Below are positions 30,205 through 42,747 of a DNA stretch of 64,000 nucleotides, piece by piece (the first letter of the stretch is position 1; every line of letters begins with the position of its first letter). The notes under the pieces are model-generated. The model was not told where the DNA came from and ran no database searches. It saw nothing but the letters and a program-made list of their open reading frames with translations. A program made the position numbers and the translations under genes. Location: positions 3,624,101 to 3,688,100 of the forward strand of contig CM066919.1 in the NCBI GenBank assembly GCA_033964015.1, written 5' to 3'. Source of the DNA: Scolanthus callimorphus (Eukaryota > Cnidaria > Anthozoa > Actiniaria > Edwardsiidae).

Positions 30205-30440
30205 AATAAACACTGTTATTATAACTCACTATCGTAAATTTGATTGGCCGAGAACAAAAAATCCTCTATGTCACATGAACTTGACATGCTAAATGCAATA
30301 TCTGCAGTGGATATTGCATTTAGCATGTCAAGTTCAAAGTCCGCACGTTCCCAAGCCCCTCATCCATGTCTTCATTTTCAATTTGAACAAATCCATTTTG
30401 GCATTGTATCAATTCGTTTTTTTTTTAAGTATAATAAAAC
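30205..30440. repeat. Dispersed repeat containing a perfect 26-bp-arm hairpin
   Basis: 30277-30302 (GAACTTGACATGCTAAATGC + AATATC) is perfectly complementary to 30310-30335 around the 7-base loop TGCAGTG. The surrounding sequence (CTCACTATCGTAAATTTGATTGG ... CCCAAGCC ... CCATGTC) recurs in diverged form at about 30670-30840 without the palindrome. Confidence 0.7.
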
Positions 30441-30471
30441 AATTATTGAATTCAGTTTTCGCATGACATCG

Positions 30472-30550
30472 TGAGATAGCAAAACCTCGTGCCTGTGTTA
30501 TCTGCCTCAGACTTCGGCAGATGACACAGGCCTCGGTTTTGCTTACTCAC
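30472..30550. repeat. Imperfect hairpin
   Basis: GAGATAGCAAAACCTCGTGC and CTGTGTTATCTGCC pair with GGCAGATGACACAG and GCCTCGGTTTTGCTTACTC; about 33-bp arms with few mismatches. Confidence 0.65.
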
Positions 30551-30840
30551 AAGCTCAACCTCAACCAATAATTGCTTATGAACGCGAGGTGAAATCATAG
30601 CAAAAATATCAATCAGATGGGTAAAATATAAATCATAGTTATTGAGATGGTAGTGCCTAAAACAGTTTTCATATACATTGAGCTCACTATCACAAATCTG
30701 ATTGGTCGAAAGCAAACAATAAAATATTCAATGTCATGTTAAAGATATCACATTCAGCTTGTCAAGTTGAAAGTCGGTTGTTCCCAAGCCGCTCGTCCAT
30801 GTTTGCATTTTGAAAGGGAACAAAGCCATTTTGAATAGTC

Positions 30841-33762
30841 ATTTGGCAAATTGTATCAAATTGTCTTCTTAAACTGCAACTACTCAAATCAAGGCCACCA
30901 AAGCAAATTTTCTTGCAGACTGATTTTTTAATTCTAATTGTCATATCAAGATAGCAGTGTCGCCTTTCTAGAGATTGACCGGGCTTCCTGTGGTATCTTG
31001 TCTACCTTGTTGCCAGGCTCTTGACCGTGAACACGAGAGTGGAAAATGTACATAGCATCTTTCCTCGAGTATATTTGAGTTTTGGTTGAGTTTTAAGCTT
31101 TCTAAGCCAATAGAGATAGTGAAAAACTTACTGGGATTCTTCGATATTTCCTTATAAGGAAGTTGGAGAATGTCGACACTTTTTCAAGGGAACTATCTTG
31201 ATATGGTGTTTCCAGAAATTACCCCCCCCCCCCCCCCCAAAGGGATTGGAAATTCCAGAGGGGTGGGGGTGGGTCAATTTACTTTATCTTTTCCATACAA
31301 ATACTGTATTTTTCTTCATAAATTCCACAGGGGGGTCACTTTTCAACACCCTTCTGTTGTGGGGGTACAGATATTTTTTGGAACCACACATTTTAAGAAA
31401 CAGGTGAGCTAACAAGCGTTTTGCCCAATTGGTTTCATGAGGTTTTGAAAAAGCCTCAACAAGCATAAAAATTAACAAATGAACTTATCCTGTGCTTTTC
31501 ATTATGTTTTCAAAGCTTATATGCAGCCTTTAAATTGGTGGAAAATGCTCATTAGCCCACTTGATTTCTCTAAATTCAGCCTTACTGCATGTGCTCATAA
31601 TCTAATTTTTGCATCTTATTGATATTCAAAGCATATTATTCTCTAACTCTGCCAACACAGCTGTTTCTGACTAATCATAGAGTTTGAGCATGCGCATCAA
31701 ATACCCTCCTTCCAGACCAACTTTCGGCCGAGTGCGTTCGGTCTCCCTGTGGTGGCAAGAAGAAGGCCTGGTGTTTGACAAGGAAAATCGTGGCGTTCGC
31801 GCGTTCGATTTCAGTTCGAACAGGTTTTGGATGTTGTCAGAGAATTAATCTCACTGTTCGATATGATTTTGTCCTATATTTCTACTGTTAAGGCAATATT
31901 TTGTCTTCTCCAAGTACTGGTGTCGATTTCAGCTAGTTCCAAAAGTCGAATTTTCGACAAGAAACTGTGAGAATCCTGAAGTTTTCCCAACAACCTCGCC
32001 AACTGTTCTGGAATCTTCAATCTTTCTCCGAGAGATACCGACCAACTTATCCGTGATACGCCGACAGAATTTTCTGCAGGTAATTTTTGAAACTACTGTA
32101 CTTTACATATGCCAATTCAGTATTATCTTCTTGCAAATTTCATGTCATTTAACTTGTTTGTTGTTCCAAACTTCTATCTACAATTTTGCCCTCTGGTCAC
32201 GCTTTGTTGTTGTGCTGTGGCTTAAGTTATTCTTGTATTTTCAATTTTTCGGACGTTTAGCTTATTCGCTTATCTTCAAATTGGAGTTATTGCATGCTTG
32301 CAGTGCTTCCCTCCTGATTGTCTTGACTTAGAATTTTTGTAGCAACTTAACCAATTTTAGGGGAAGCTGTGAGAGTATTTCTGAGATAAATGAATTTTAG
32401 AATTGTCATGAAAGTTTATAATTCATTTACAATTGTTTACAGTAATATGGCAGCCAAATCCAAGACCAGACTAATGTGATCTGTCATATGGTGCAACTTG
32501 GGAAATAATTTTTCTTCTGGCATCTATTTTTGGTATGTAGCCATTAATGTCAATGCAAGTTTCTAGAATTTTTCTTTTCACATTGTGGGGGAATTTCCAC
32601 AGAGCAAGGCTCCAATTAATTCCCAAGTATTTGTAGTAGGTTAGTGTGGGATTCCCAAGTATTTGTAGTAGGTTAGTGTGTTATGATGCATTGAGGGTAC
32701 AGTGTGAACTATTACAGGACTACCTTTCTGCAAAGAAACTCAAGCAGTCGCTGAACAGTCTGAGTTCGATCTTGTATCCACTGCAGACAAAGTGGATTGT
32801 TTTCTGGGGGTATCATTATTTTACTGCTATATGAATATGCATGCTGGATGTGATGATAAGGTTAAGCAGGGTCTGAGTTTACATTTACAAATTTATTTGA
32901 AAACAAAAATAATTGAATGGAAATTTGCCTGTTTTTTAAGTACCCTATATCAGGAATGGTCTCTGGAATAGAGCATATTCCAGATGGCTGTCATAACTCA
33001 CAATAACTATGCAGTCAATCATATAAATTTTTGTTTAAAATTGGATTTAGTTTCACTACTGCATCACATGAAATCAGCTCTACACCCGTATGTACTATAC
33101 TGACTCATTGTATGCTTTCTTCCAGGTTGCTGGAGCTGTCAGCTACATCCTGCTTCTGCTGATTAAATTGGGCCAGGGACAATATTGATGGAGATAGCAA
33201 ACACCTTTGTAGACTTTCATAGATAGTGAATACAAACATAATGCCTGCTGCATTTGGATGGGGTTGGGGGGACATTGAAACTTTCATGTTCCCTATCCTT
33301 TTGCCACCCAGCTTTATTTAAATGTTGTTTTTAGAAATGGTTCTATAGTGCCATGGCAAGTTATCTAGCCTGAATCAAAGATAAATTGTATGTGTGAGCT
33401 AGCTTCTTTTACAGTAAATATATCAAGTCATTATGCACCAAACCAATGAGGACTTTATTGTGATACTAAGGCCACACATGGGCATATTATATTACCCGTA
33501 TCAGTCTTCGAAGGAGTGAACGAACAAAACAGACACCCCTCTCTAAAATCCTGGATTTGCCTCTGTACTGTTTACAGTACTTTACACACAATTATTGTAA
33601 TACTGTAGAGACGTAAGCACTTCTAGCCAGGAGGACATACACATTGTAACCCACTGGGATTGGAATCAAGGAGCAATTTTCAATCACTTTGTAATTACTC
33701 TTATAGGTTTTATTTGAATTGGGGTAATCACTTTGTGATTGTTTTCACTAAAAGTCATATGA
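30841..33762. other. Long gap, no gene identified
   Basis: Contains a C run at about 31220-31238 followed by a block (TTTTTGGAACCACACA) that recurs near 38250. At 31690-32080 there is a CpG-richer stretch ending in CTGCAG|GTAATTTT, which could be a non-coding first exon of a plus-strand gene, but no coding continuation was found. The sentence-length motif ATTCCCAAGTATTTGTAGTA is duplicated at about 32617-32676. Otherwise nothing recognised. Confidence 0.3.
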
Positions 33763-33963
33763 AATAGACCTCCTCGGCTTGGGCATAGTGGTGTCCCATT
33801 TCAGATTACGTCGCATTTCATTTGAATAATCTTTCTTTGTCTGGGCTGCTTTCATATTCATACATCCTATGGTGTGCAGCAGAAAAACAAAGAAAGAATA
33901 CTCATGGGAATGCCACGTGATCTGAAATGGGCAAAACAAACAGGCAAGCCAAGGAGGTCTATT
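33763..33963. mobile_element. 201-bp TIR element (MITE)
   Basis: AATAGACCTCCTCGGCTTGG and CCAAGGAGGTCTATT ends, with inner arms CCCATTTCAGATTACGT and CACGTGATCTGAAATGGG. A half copy is at 28052-28133. Confidence 0.72.
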
Positions 33964-34439
33964 CACTCCAACATGTACATTTACATTTCATGGGCATCTA
34001 AAACTTATAGATAATTGTGGGAAGTTCATCAAAGAATGCATATGGTGTACGTTTTATTTCACTCTCATTATCTTGTGCTTTCTATGCACCATTGGTACTT
34101 GATACTAGGCTACCATAGCTGCTGAGCCTAAATGTACACCATATGTATTGACTGTAATACTGTACAGTCCTACTTCTAAGCCCTAGGCTTAGCCATAGGG
34201 GCTACAGTGGGAGTTCTAACATTGACAGGAAAAAGTATACCATGTTTAAGTAGTAACAATATTTACACAGCATTTTGATTATGGCTGTCATGAATTTTTT
34301 TCAGAAACTTGAAATGCCTAAGCACATTAATCCCAATAGTATAATTACAACTGAAGGGGTTCTTAATGTAACCAGGGAGGGTTTGATAGGTTTAGCTCAT
34401 AACTTGGAGGGAATTATAGGAAATTTTGCTTACAGCCAG

Positions 34440-34740
34440 CAGGGCATATGCATTTTTCATGTGTGTGTGTGTGTGTGTGGGGGGGGGGGGGGGGCATAAG
34501 TAAAAATGCACCACTTGAAAATTTTCATCCAATGTTTTCACTATAATCACAAGGAAAATATATTCTAGATTTCCTCTGATTTTCACATGCCGTTTAATTG
34601 AGCTCTCCTCCTGTTACGTTAGTGGTTCCTATAGATGTCTTCCCCTCAAATTTGTCTTTAACAAGTACCGGGGGGCGCATTTTTCATGGGGGGGGGGGGG
34701 CATAAGTAAAAATGCACCAGGGATTAGGGGGCAGAAATAT
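34440..34740. repeat. Duplicated G-run block
   Basis: GCATTTTTCATG, a G run and GGGCATAAGTAAAAATGCAC occur twice (about 34448-34512 and 34676-34720). The first copy carries a (GT)n run at 34459-34480. Probably a short inverted-repeat element (GTGCATTTTTAC / ATGCATTTTTCAT). Confidence 0.5.
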
Positions 34741-35570
34741 GTGGAATGTATAAACAATCTCAATGAAATATAAGTTGACATTTATCAATCATCCATATTT
34801 CATTTAACTCGCTGAGATATTCGGTGCATCTGTGACGCAGATGGCTCGGTTGGTTTCCGCACAAGCGACACTGCGCATGTAATAAAGTGACGTGTTGTTC
34901 TATGAAGGCGCTGCATCGTAAGAAAGAAAAAAATTATTTTAGGAAATCTAGTCGGCGTATCATAAATTTTTCAGCTCGCATGTATCCACAAAAGCCTAAA
35001 TTATATTCTCGATATTAGCGTTGTTTTCAGAAAACTTCAGAACTACCGAATGAACTTGCTTTTTTCTTCCTTGATCAATAGCGCTAAATAGTAACGCGAA
35101 ATTCTGCGCTCCAAACAAAGTGCGTTCATAATAGTTTCTTTTCATTATCTGGTCATGTATTTTGCCCATATGAAAGTTTAAAGACTTCCCGCACTGGGGA
35201 AATAAAAGAAAATACGAGAAAACAGCGTGAAATATTTTTTTACTCGCCTTTTAGTGTCAGCTTCCCGCTAGTCACAAATCAAAACTCCCGCCATCTTGAA
35301 AGCTTCTGTGCAATGCCGCTGGTTATTTGAGCCCGCAAACGCTACGCATGCTCAGACTCTAATAACGAAAATCCCGGTCCCGAAACAGCTGTGCCAAGTA
35401 GCCTGATTCGTTGTTCCTTCTGCAAATGATGTCACAGAAATAATCGCCTATTGGTTCCTGAGATTCACACTTCCCGTGCGCTTCAGGGGAGGGGCATGCC
35501 CTTATATTGTTATTCTTTTTTTACATTTACCTGCTGGCTATGTGCATGATGTTGGTACCCAGTGGCGTAA
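34741..35570. other. No feature seen
   Basis: Some CpG-rich sequence around 34800-35400 but no coding exon, repeat edge or RNA recognised. Confidence 0.35.
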
Positions 35571-35582
35571 CAAACGTACTTT

Positions 35583-36943
35583 TTGCCCGTGGCGTTCTTT
35601 TTTGCCCGGTAAACTACCCGCTGGCGTACAATACGCCCGCTCACGTAAACATGCCCTTGAAGCCCGTTAGCGTCTTTTATGCCCGCTGGGTCTCTAACGC
35701 CCGTTATCCTCTTGTTATTGTCCGCTGGTGTCTAGCAAAGGCCCGCCGGGCGTCCAAGCAGCGAAAAGCCCGCTAGCGTCCACACAACACCCGCTAGCGT
35801 CTATTTGGCTCGCTGGTGTCCGCTCAACACCCGCTAGCGTCTATTTGGCCCGCTAGCGTCTATTTGGCCGCTGGTGTCCGCTCAACACCCGCTAGCGTCC
35901 ATCAAGCCCGCTAGCGTCCATTATGCCCGCTAGCGTCCGCCCAAAACCCGCCAGCGTCCATTATGCCCGCTGACGTCCGTTCAACATCCGCTAGCGTCCA
36001 TTCTCCTGCATGTAGAGTCCATTTGGTTCAACAGACAAAATAAAGTATGATTCATTGACATACTACACTTCGTTGGCGAAATCATGTGCAGCAACATTCA
36101 CTTCTCGTTTTCCGTGGTCTGATAATGATATTTTGTGCATTACGAGTTATTGTTCATACTTTGTAAGAAAAAATTATATTCTGTCTGCAAAAGGAAATCG
36201 CATACAGCATTTTCGCATTGAAAGCAACTCACATTCCTCAGATTTTCAACAAGTCACTATCAGTCACTATCCAGATGGATTACGGTGCTAATTATCTTAA
36301 TTATCTAAAGGGAATAAGCGAGGACTTCGACATATATTGAAGACTCGAGTCACAGTCATTATGATTTTGGATTTTGCCCGGTAAACCCGCTCATGTTGAC
36401 ATGCCCTTTAAGCCCGCTAGCGTTTCTAACGCCCATTGCTAAGGCCCGCTCTTTCTCAAGATCGTTTCTCGGTGTTTCCCATTTTTTCTCGATTTTGTTG
36501 GTTCTTTCTACAATTTGACAGATTCTTTCGGTATGATTTAAAACCATTATTTCTACACAATGTACGCTAGCGGGCAATTAGCGGGTGTCAAGTTGCGCTA
36601 GCGGGCAAGTAGCGGGTGTTCGTCAAAGTGCGCTAGCAGGCAAGTAGCGGGCATGTCTTTGAAAGGACGCTAGCGGGCAAGTAGCGGGTCCGTCCTAGAA
36701 AGGAAGCTAGCGGGCAGGTAGCGGGCGTTCGTCAAAGCACGCTACCGGGCAAGAAGCAGGCGTGTCTTTGAAAGAACGCTAGCGGGCAAGTAGCGGGCCT
36801 GCCTTTGAAAGGACGCTACCGGGCAGGAAGCGGGCACTCGTCGAAGTATGCTAGCGGGCAAACAATAAATCCAAGAGAGGACGCTAGCGGGCATTTTTAG
36901 GATGCTAGCGGGTGTTTTCACCGGGTGAAAGCGGGCATTTTGG
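35583..36943. mobile_element. Foldback-type element built of GCTAGCGGGC tandem repeats
   Basis: Left arm 35583-36000 is an array of CCCGCTAGCGTC(C/T) plus short spacers, and right arm 36565-36940 is the opposite orientation (CGCTAGCGGGCAAGTAGCGGG). The middle is unique, apart from a second start of the left array at 36372-36440. CGTACTTT flanks the whole on both sides (35575-35582, 36944-36951). Long inverted arms made of short subrepeats are the hallmark of Drosophila FB-type foldback elements. The 8-bp duplication is suggestive only. Confidence 0.6.
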
Positions 36944-36951
36944 CGTACTTT

Positions 36952-37815
36952 AATGACAAATATTATTGCGAGGGGGACAACGTGGTCAGGCCTCGTTTAA
37001 TCAATAATTACTAGAAATCAGGTGCATGAAACGATTGCATTTTTGCACAGCATAAAGTCAAACATATGTCAATTTCTATTGTATAGTTTTTATTGCTCCA
37101 ACTACTCAAGAAATACTATTTTTTTTAGTTTCAAAAAAGTTGTACAACTAAGGGGGACAAATGGTCAGGCCCAACAAAATCCACTATAACATAATGAATG
37201 CTTCTCGGAACGCAAAATAAACATGAAAACTGGAAAATTCTGTTAATGTCATCCCAAAATATGTTAAAAAGATTTAAGTATGGCATTTATAAAGTGCTAT
37301 TTTTTGCAAATATTCAGTAGCTAACTGACGTGATGTTACGCACGTTTTTGTCTTTTTGCCCAAATTAGACGTTCTTATACAAAAACTGCAGCAACCCAAA
37401 TCAAAATTTATTTGCCATCTTTTTGAAATGAGATAGTCGAACAACCTTGGCATATTTCTTATCCTGAAAATAAAACAGACGCGTAATTATTGAAGAATTT
37501 TGTGCGTAAAACCGCACGTTTAAGAGTGGGTACCAACACCGTGCACACACCCTGCTGATTGATGCTATTTGATCTACCTTCCTGGTAATTTTGGATTTGA
37601 ACCACACTCACTGGAATTACAGTGAATTCTCAGTGAATGACCAGCGTGGCTTTTCGTGTTAAGGATGTTATGTGACACAAGTTTTTTTATTCAAGACAAG
37701 AAGACCAGCATAAAATTTATGTGTCTCTTGGCTGAATTTGAATTGAATTAAAATTAAATGCTTTATTTTATGCATTATAAGGCAACGTTTTACTTTAGGG
37801 ATGGGGTGTGTCAAT
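36952..37815. other. Gap with one MITE remnant
   Basis: AAATTAGACGTTCTTATA at about 37364-37381 matches the right end of the mariner-type MITE at 5955-6317. GGGGGACAA...GTGGTCAGGCC is duplicated at 36972 and 37152. Nothing else recognised. Confidence 0.4.
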
Positions 37816-37821
37816 TTTCAT

Positions 37822-37968
37822 TTCGCTGGCTGTCAATCTGCATTTCGCTGGCTGAGTTCACGAGGTTGTGGACAGCTGCAAAACAAAGGGAGTTTCGACC
37901 CAGCGCAGAAGTCTCTTTTCCTCGCGAACCTCAGCCAGCGAAATGCAGAGAAAAGAAGCCTCTGCTAG
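37822..37968. repeat. Foldback repeat
   Basis: CATTTCGCTGGCTGAGTTCA and CGAGG pair with CCTCG and CGAACCTCAGCCAGCGAAATG; ATTTCGCTGGCTG is also directly repeated on the left side. Confidence 0.6.
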
Positions 37969-38934
37969 CAGGGAACACACAAATGTGTTGTATCTATTGA
38001 TCATATGCTTGGTCATGATTAACAAATTTGTAAGAAAATTTGCTTGGGTAGCCTTGGTTTGAGTAGTCCCACAACAGGAATGCCAGAACAAGTAAAATAA
38101 CACATAATGTTAATGAGGCACCATTTAAAAAGCCTGCAGGCCCTGGGGTGAGCACAGGGCCTGAAATACAGTAAAATTTACCTGATCTTCCTTTCTTTTT
38201 TGGGGGAGATTCCAGAGTTGGTCTCTTTTAACACCCTTCCCTGGTATTTTCTGGAACCACACAATCTCGAATGAAGTTTTTTTTTAGGTAATCTCATTCA
38301 AAGGTCGACTCTGCCTCAGTAATTAAACGAGCCTCAGGGGAATAAAACAAAGGATATAAATTATTCATTTTTCGATGCTGATGTGAGGTATTTTGTTTTA
38401 TTTTCCTGACTCTTGCACTGAAGTAGGAACTTAGTAATATAGAATTTGGTCTATTGGTCCTGTTCTTGAGGTTTTTGGAGGGGCATGATTGTTGGCTAAC
38501 GCTCAAGCAATAAGCACTATTAAATTAGGAAAATTTTACCAGAGTTGCATGTGGCATTTCATTTAGAGGAGAATATCTCAAAACACCTACACATCTCATC
38601 GTTTTCTTAAAGAGATTTTACATGTAAATGTATTTTTTAAAAACAACACTTTACTAACGTCTTATTCTCAATGCCATTATACTTATTTTATAAATAAAAA
38701 ATAGAAAAAAAGGAAGAGGGACAAAAAGCTTGTGTCCATGTGTACTTGAAAATTTGTTTACCTGAGATAAACAAATGTAAAATAAAATTATTTTCAACCA
38801 CTATAGTTTTGGTGGGGTGTTACAGAACGTGCAAATTAGATACTGAGTGGAAGTGTTGTAAAATTGTAGGTACTACAGGGTCACCTTTTCCAGTGATTGG
38901 ACAGATGGTCAGTGAAGTTTGTATTATTGTCGTC
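37969..38934. other. No feature seen
   Basis: AT-rich DNA with a short block shared with about 31330-31400; no gene or element edge supported. Confidence 0.35.
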
Positions 38935-38940
38935 GTGTGA

Positions 38941-38976
38941 GTTCCGCTTTTAGGCAGTGCCTAAATCTATATATTA
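38941..38976 (+). repeat. 3' end of a Helentron/HINE-like element
   Basis: GTTCCGCTTTTAGGCAGTGC followed by CTAAATCTATATATTA is the terminal hairpin and tail seen at 43591-43620 and (complement) 52931-52958. Here the stem is GGC/GCC instead of GCC/GGC. Confidence 0.6.
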
Positions 38977-39461
38977 ACAAATGTATCCTTTTTGAAGAGC
39001 CCAGCCCATCAATGTATTTTGGTGGGAGTTGGCGTCAAATTGCAACAGCATTTTGTCGCCGCGGCGCGGCGCTGCGCTGGATGTGGAGGACGAAGTGCGC
39101 GCTCAGTCATCCAAGACGCACTGTGATTGGCTGTTCACACGGGTCGAGACACTAACGCAAGTGCACATGCGTAAATAAGAGCCTGTGTTGTTTTCATAAA
39201 CGGCTGAACGTTCCGTTTTGGCTTGGATGGGTTGCTTTCTCATGCGACGTTGAATGATACGTATGGGGCTCCACTACGCGACTTCGGCGTTGGGAGTGCC
39301 GCTATAAAGAAAACTAATATTTGATTTTGACTATTTCTTTCTTGACGTCACAAATGATGCAAATGTTGGTTGCCATTGCTATAAAAACTTCCAGTGCCAA
39401 TGTTTTTTTGTGATAAATATGTATGGGCAAAACTGTAGCGTCCGATGATTTTGGTGTAATG

Positions 39462-39640
39462 TAGCTATTTCCTTCGAGAAAAGTTTTGTAGAGAAAATTG
39501 CGTTGCACTTTTTGCAGGGCGGAGGGTTCCGTCCAGCGTACAGTTAGTCTTTACTTTGACACATGATCATTTGAGGGTTATTATTCGCTTTATTTTATGT
39601 TTTAAGGCAAAATAATTGGAAGAGCACTCTGTTTACTTCC
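39462..39640. repeat. Dispersed repeat shared with 57118-57290
   Basis: TAGCTATTTCCTTCGAGAA, AGTCTTT...TTTGA, GAGGGT.ATTATTC and TTTTAAGGCAAA.AATTGGAAG recur in the same order at 57118-57290. Confidence 0.6.
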
Positions 39641-40699
39641 CTCATTGAATGCAACAGTACTCCCTATGTCTCTGGGCATCCCAAAAGGACGACCTGGCAG
39701 CTATTCCATCAGCATCATGATCTTCGGCCACAAAAATGTTCTAACGCTAAAAAAAAAAGTGTCCTCAACATCAGTTTATTTGAATTATTTAAGTCACTTT
39801 GTTGCTGCACTAAAATCCATTGAAAAAAGATAAAATGATGTTTTTACCTTCTATGATGTTACCATTGATGACCGAGAATGGCTACGTTTAAACAACAACT
39901 CGCTAACTTTCATGTTAACAACGATAAAAGAGTGCTTTGACCTTTCTTGTCAATGACGTCATCAGATTGGTGTTAGCAACTTTGGTTTTCGACATCTCAG
40001 TGCTATTAAGGCATGGCTATGGAAGGAAAAGCGTAGCGGGTGGTCTATATTTATGCATTTACTCATTTCTTTACGAAACTTAATTCATGTTACAGAGCAC
40101 CCAGAACTTAACTAAGTTTGAGTATCGTTTCTATGACAACCTGGAATGTGACCTTTGAACCTCATTTTTAGCGGAATTTTAAAAACTGCCCCTGCTGACA
40201 GGGAAAATGCATAAGAGGCAACAAATAAATTAGTGGAAAAAATAATACTTACCTTGGTGTTTGTAAATCTAATTGGAAATGGTGCACAACACACATGGGT
40301 AAGAAGTTATCGAAGGGTATCAAATTTCACATTGTCCTAAAATAGGATTCCCAATGAAGAAGTCAACTTTTCCAATTAGATCAACAATATATACCCAGAC
40401 TTAAGTCACTTGGCTCTAAAACATTTTCAGGATTCAAAGCCTTTCCCTGTCCGCAGGAGGACTTTTTAAAAAACCGTTACCTTCGAGTTCAAAGGTCACA
40501 TTTAAAGTTGCCCATAGAAACAGCTACCAAAATTTACTTATTTTTCAACCCCACACAGGTTGAAAAACTTTAAATAACCGAACAGTTGAAAGCACTGGAG
40601 TTAGACAACCCCCTAGGTTTTGTGTCAATTCGTTTGTCAGCCATGCCTTAATGGTGCTGAGATCCAAGTACTCGAATTTATAGCATATAGTATAAATCA
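39641..40699. other. Gap with one diverged repeat unit
   Basis: At about 39830-39890 AAAATGATGTTTTTACC and GATGACCGAGAA match the tandem unit described at 40700-41455. No gene recognised. Confidence 0.35.
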
Positions 40700-41455
40700 C
40701 TAAACTATGTTTCACTTAAAGCCTGTATAAACACAATAAAATAATGTTTTTACGTTATATGGCAGTTGACGTCACGTTTGATGACCGAGAACACCATATC
40801 AATTTTAAAGAACTGACTTAAAATACATTGTCAGATTCAGAATGCTTGATTTAGTATAAATCACTATGTTTCGGTTCAAAACAAATAAAACTCGTTTTTA
40901 CCTTATTTGGTAGATGACGTCACACATGATGACCGAGAACACCATAGTAATTTAGGAAACACATATTGTCAGATTCAGGATGCTTGATAAATAATAATGT
41001 AGGCACTTCTATACCGCAAATTATCATATGGATATGTTCAAATGCGGTTTACAGATGTGGACATGTCTGATCCCTAAGATGCGGACTGCGATTTATACAA
41101 TGCAGTTTACAATCATAGTGGTTGTATAGTGTTGCATAGTGGTTAAGTGTAGTGGGCTGAGAGACGGGACCTCGGTTTTCTTGTCTCATCCGAAAGACGT
41201 GAAACACAGGAGAATTGACGAATCACTTCAACCCACGATGGACACAAGGTTCGAAACAGCGGAGAAAAATCCCAACTGCCCCCGACTGGGATTCGAACCC
41301 GGTGCACAGAGGTGAGAGGCAAGCGCTTTACACGCTGCGCCACCCGCGCTTGATTTAGTACAAAACGCCTAGTTTCGGTTCAAAACAGATAAAATAACGT
41401 TTTTACCTTATTTGGCAGATGACGTCATCTTTGATGACCGAAAACACCATGTTAA
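40700..41455. repeat. Tandem repeat of about 140 bp interrupted by a SINE
   Basis: Three units carry TGTTTCGGTTCAAAACA, then ACGTTTTTACCTTATTTGG and TGACGTCA...GATGACCGA, then AACACCAT. The third unit is separated from the second by the SINE 40989-41347. Confidence 0.7.
40989..41347 (-). mobile_element. tRNA-derived SINE
   Basis: On the minus strand the 5' head GCGGGTGGCGCAGCGTGTAA carries an A-box-like GGTGGCGCAGCGTG, and GGGTTCGAATCCCAG is a B box, together an internal RNA polymerase III promoter. The body follows (GGATGAGACAAGAAAACCGA, then GGTCCCGT), then a 3' part ending in an ATTATTATTT tail. A 7-bp target duplication GCTTGAT (40982-40988, 41348-41354) bounds it exactly. Confidence 0.82.
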
Positions 41456-41881
41456 CACACGAATCAACTTTGGCAACATTGGTTTTTGAAATCAGCGCCC
41501 TCGAATTAGTAAAAGTAGCTATGTTGCCAAATTTCAGAACGAAATGCCCGTAGGTGTCACATTTTGGGCTCCTGTGCACCTGACTAATAAGCTTCAAACA
41601 ACGATTTTGCAGCTAAATGCGAATGATTTTAATGCCGTTAGTTTCAGTCGTTTTTTTGCAACAAAATTGTATTGAAATGTAATAACGATTACAAACTTTA
41701 AGAGATCTTAGGGTCGAAAGAGCTGATTGCGCAGGCCTGAATGTTTAACATCAGCTAATCAGCAAAGGGGGCCCTCGATCGGATGTTACCGGAGCCTTCC
41801 CCGTTAAATGATGAGCGAGGAGCTCTGGGTACAAGCATGTTCTTTCATCGAAAGTTGACTGACATGATCCATTGAAACTAG
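41456..41881. other. No feature seen
   Basis: No exon, RNA or repeat edge that I can support. Confidence 0.35.
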
Positions 41882-41884
41882 TAA

Positions 41885-42399
41885 GGGACTGTTCGTTAAT
41901 TACGTCGCAGGGGGGCTGGTGGTTTTATAGGGGGGGTAAATTTTGCAGAACGTTTAAAAATTTGGGGGTAATTTTTTAGAACACGCGAAACTTTTGGGGG
42001 GTGCATTTAAGTGTCATGCAAATTTTCAACAGACTAGGACTGAGATTGAGTGCAACTGTATAAAACGCAGAGCACTGTATAAATCCGGAGTGTCCTAAGC
42101 CAACTAAAGCTTTCCTACTAAAGGTTTCTGTTGAACTTCCCCTCTCTTTTCTTGCCAGTTAGAGCTTGTTCTACCGGTACATCCTCTTCGACAATCGTAC
42201 TTAGTTTAGACACCATTTTGATGCTTACATTGTAGCTTAGTCAATTAGCGCTGGGGAGGGGGGTAAAATTTCAAATAGCCGTTTTTCGAAGGGGGTAGAA
42301 ATTGAAACTATTTTTTTTTTGTACGGGGGTAAGTTTTCACAAAACCTACGAGCAGAAAAAACCACCAGCCCCCCTGCGACGTAATTAACGAACAGTCCT
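41885..42399. mobile_element. 515-bp TAA-target element (PIF/Harbinger-like)
   Basis: TIRs start GGGACTGTTCGTTAATTACG and remain complementary for over 40 bp into a G run and GCTGGTGGTTTT. The right end differs by one base (CAGTCCT). TAA flanks both sides (41882-41884, 42400-42402). Non-coding. Confidence 0.8.
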
Positions 42400-42747
42400 T
42401 AAGAGCTCTTTTCTTGCATTCATTTATTCATTCGCCCTATTGATCCAACCGTAACACAACATCGAGCAGCGGCTTTTTCGAACGTGACTCCGGCCGAGTG
42501 AAAGTGATACAATGTATCACCACTTCCTGATTTCTCACAGTTTTTGGAATCTGCGTTTTCGAATAAAATTATCCAATTAAAAGGAATGCTGCATGGGAGC
42601 AGTGTGGTTTGGGCGATATTAGCGCTGCCCTGTTTTGTCATATTGATGATGCGCGCTAGCCTGCTTAGTGGCTCTAAAGGGAAGGGGAGGGAGTCGGGCC
42701 GTTTAGTACGCAGGCTAAATTACGTACTTGTGCCATCGAAAATAATT
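42400..42747. other. Gap with a possible short hairpin element
   Basis: 42658-42717 starts TAGCCTGCTTAGTGGC and ends GTACGCAGGCTA; its first 8 bases equal those of the foldback at 21995. No matching target duplication was found. Confidence 0.4.

Noticed and set aside
39830..41455. TGACGTCA motifs in the 140-bp tandem units as a second CRE array
   Set aside because: Only one octamer per unit in a few units and not conserved in all; too weak to claim beside the 53-kb array.
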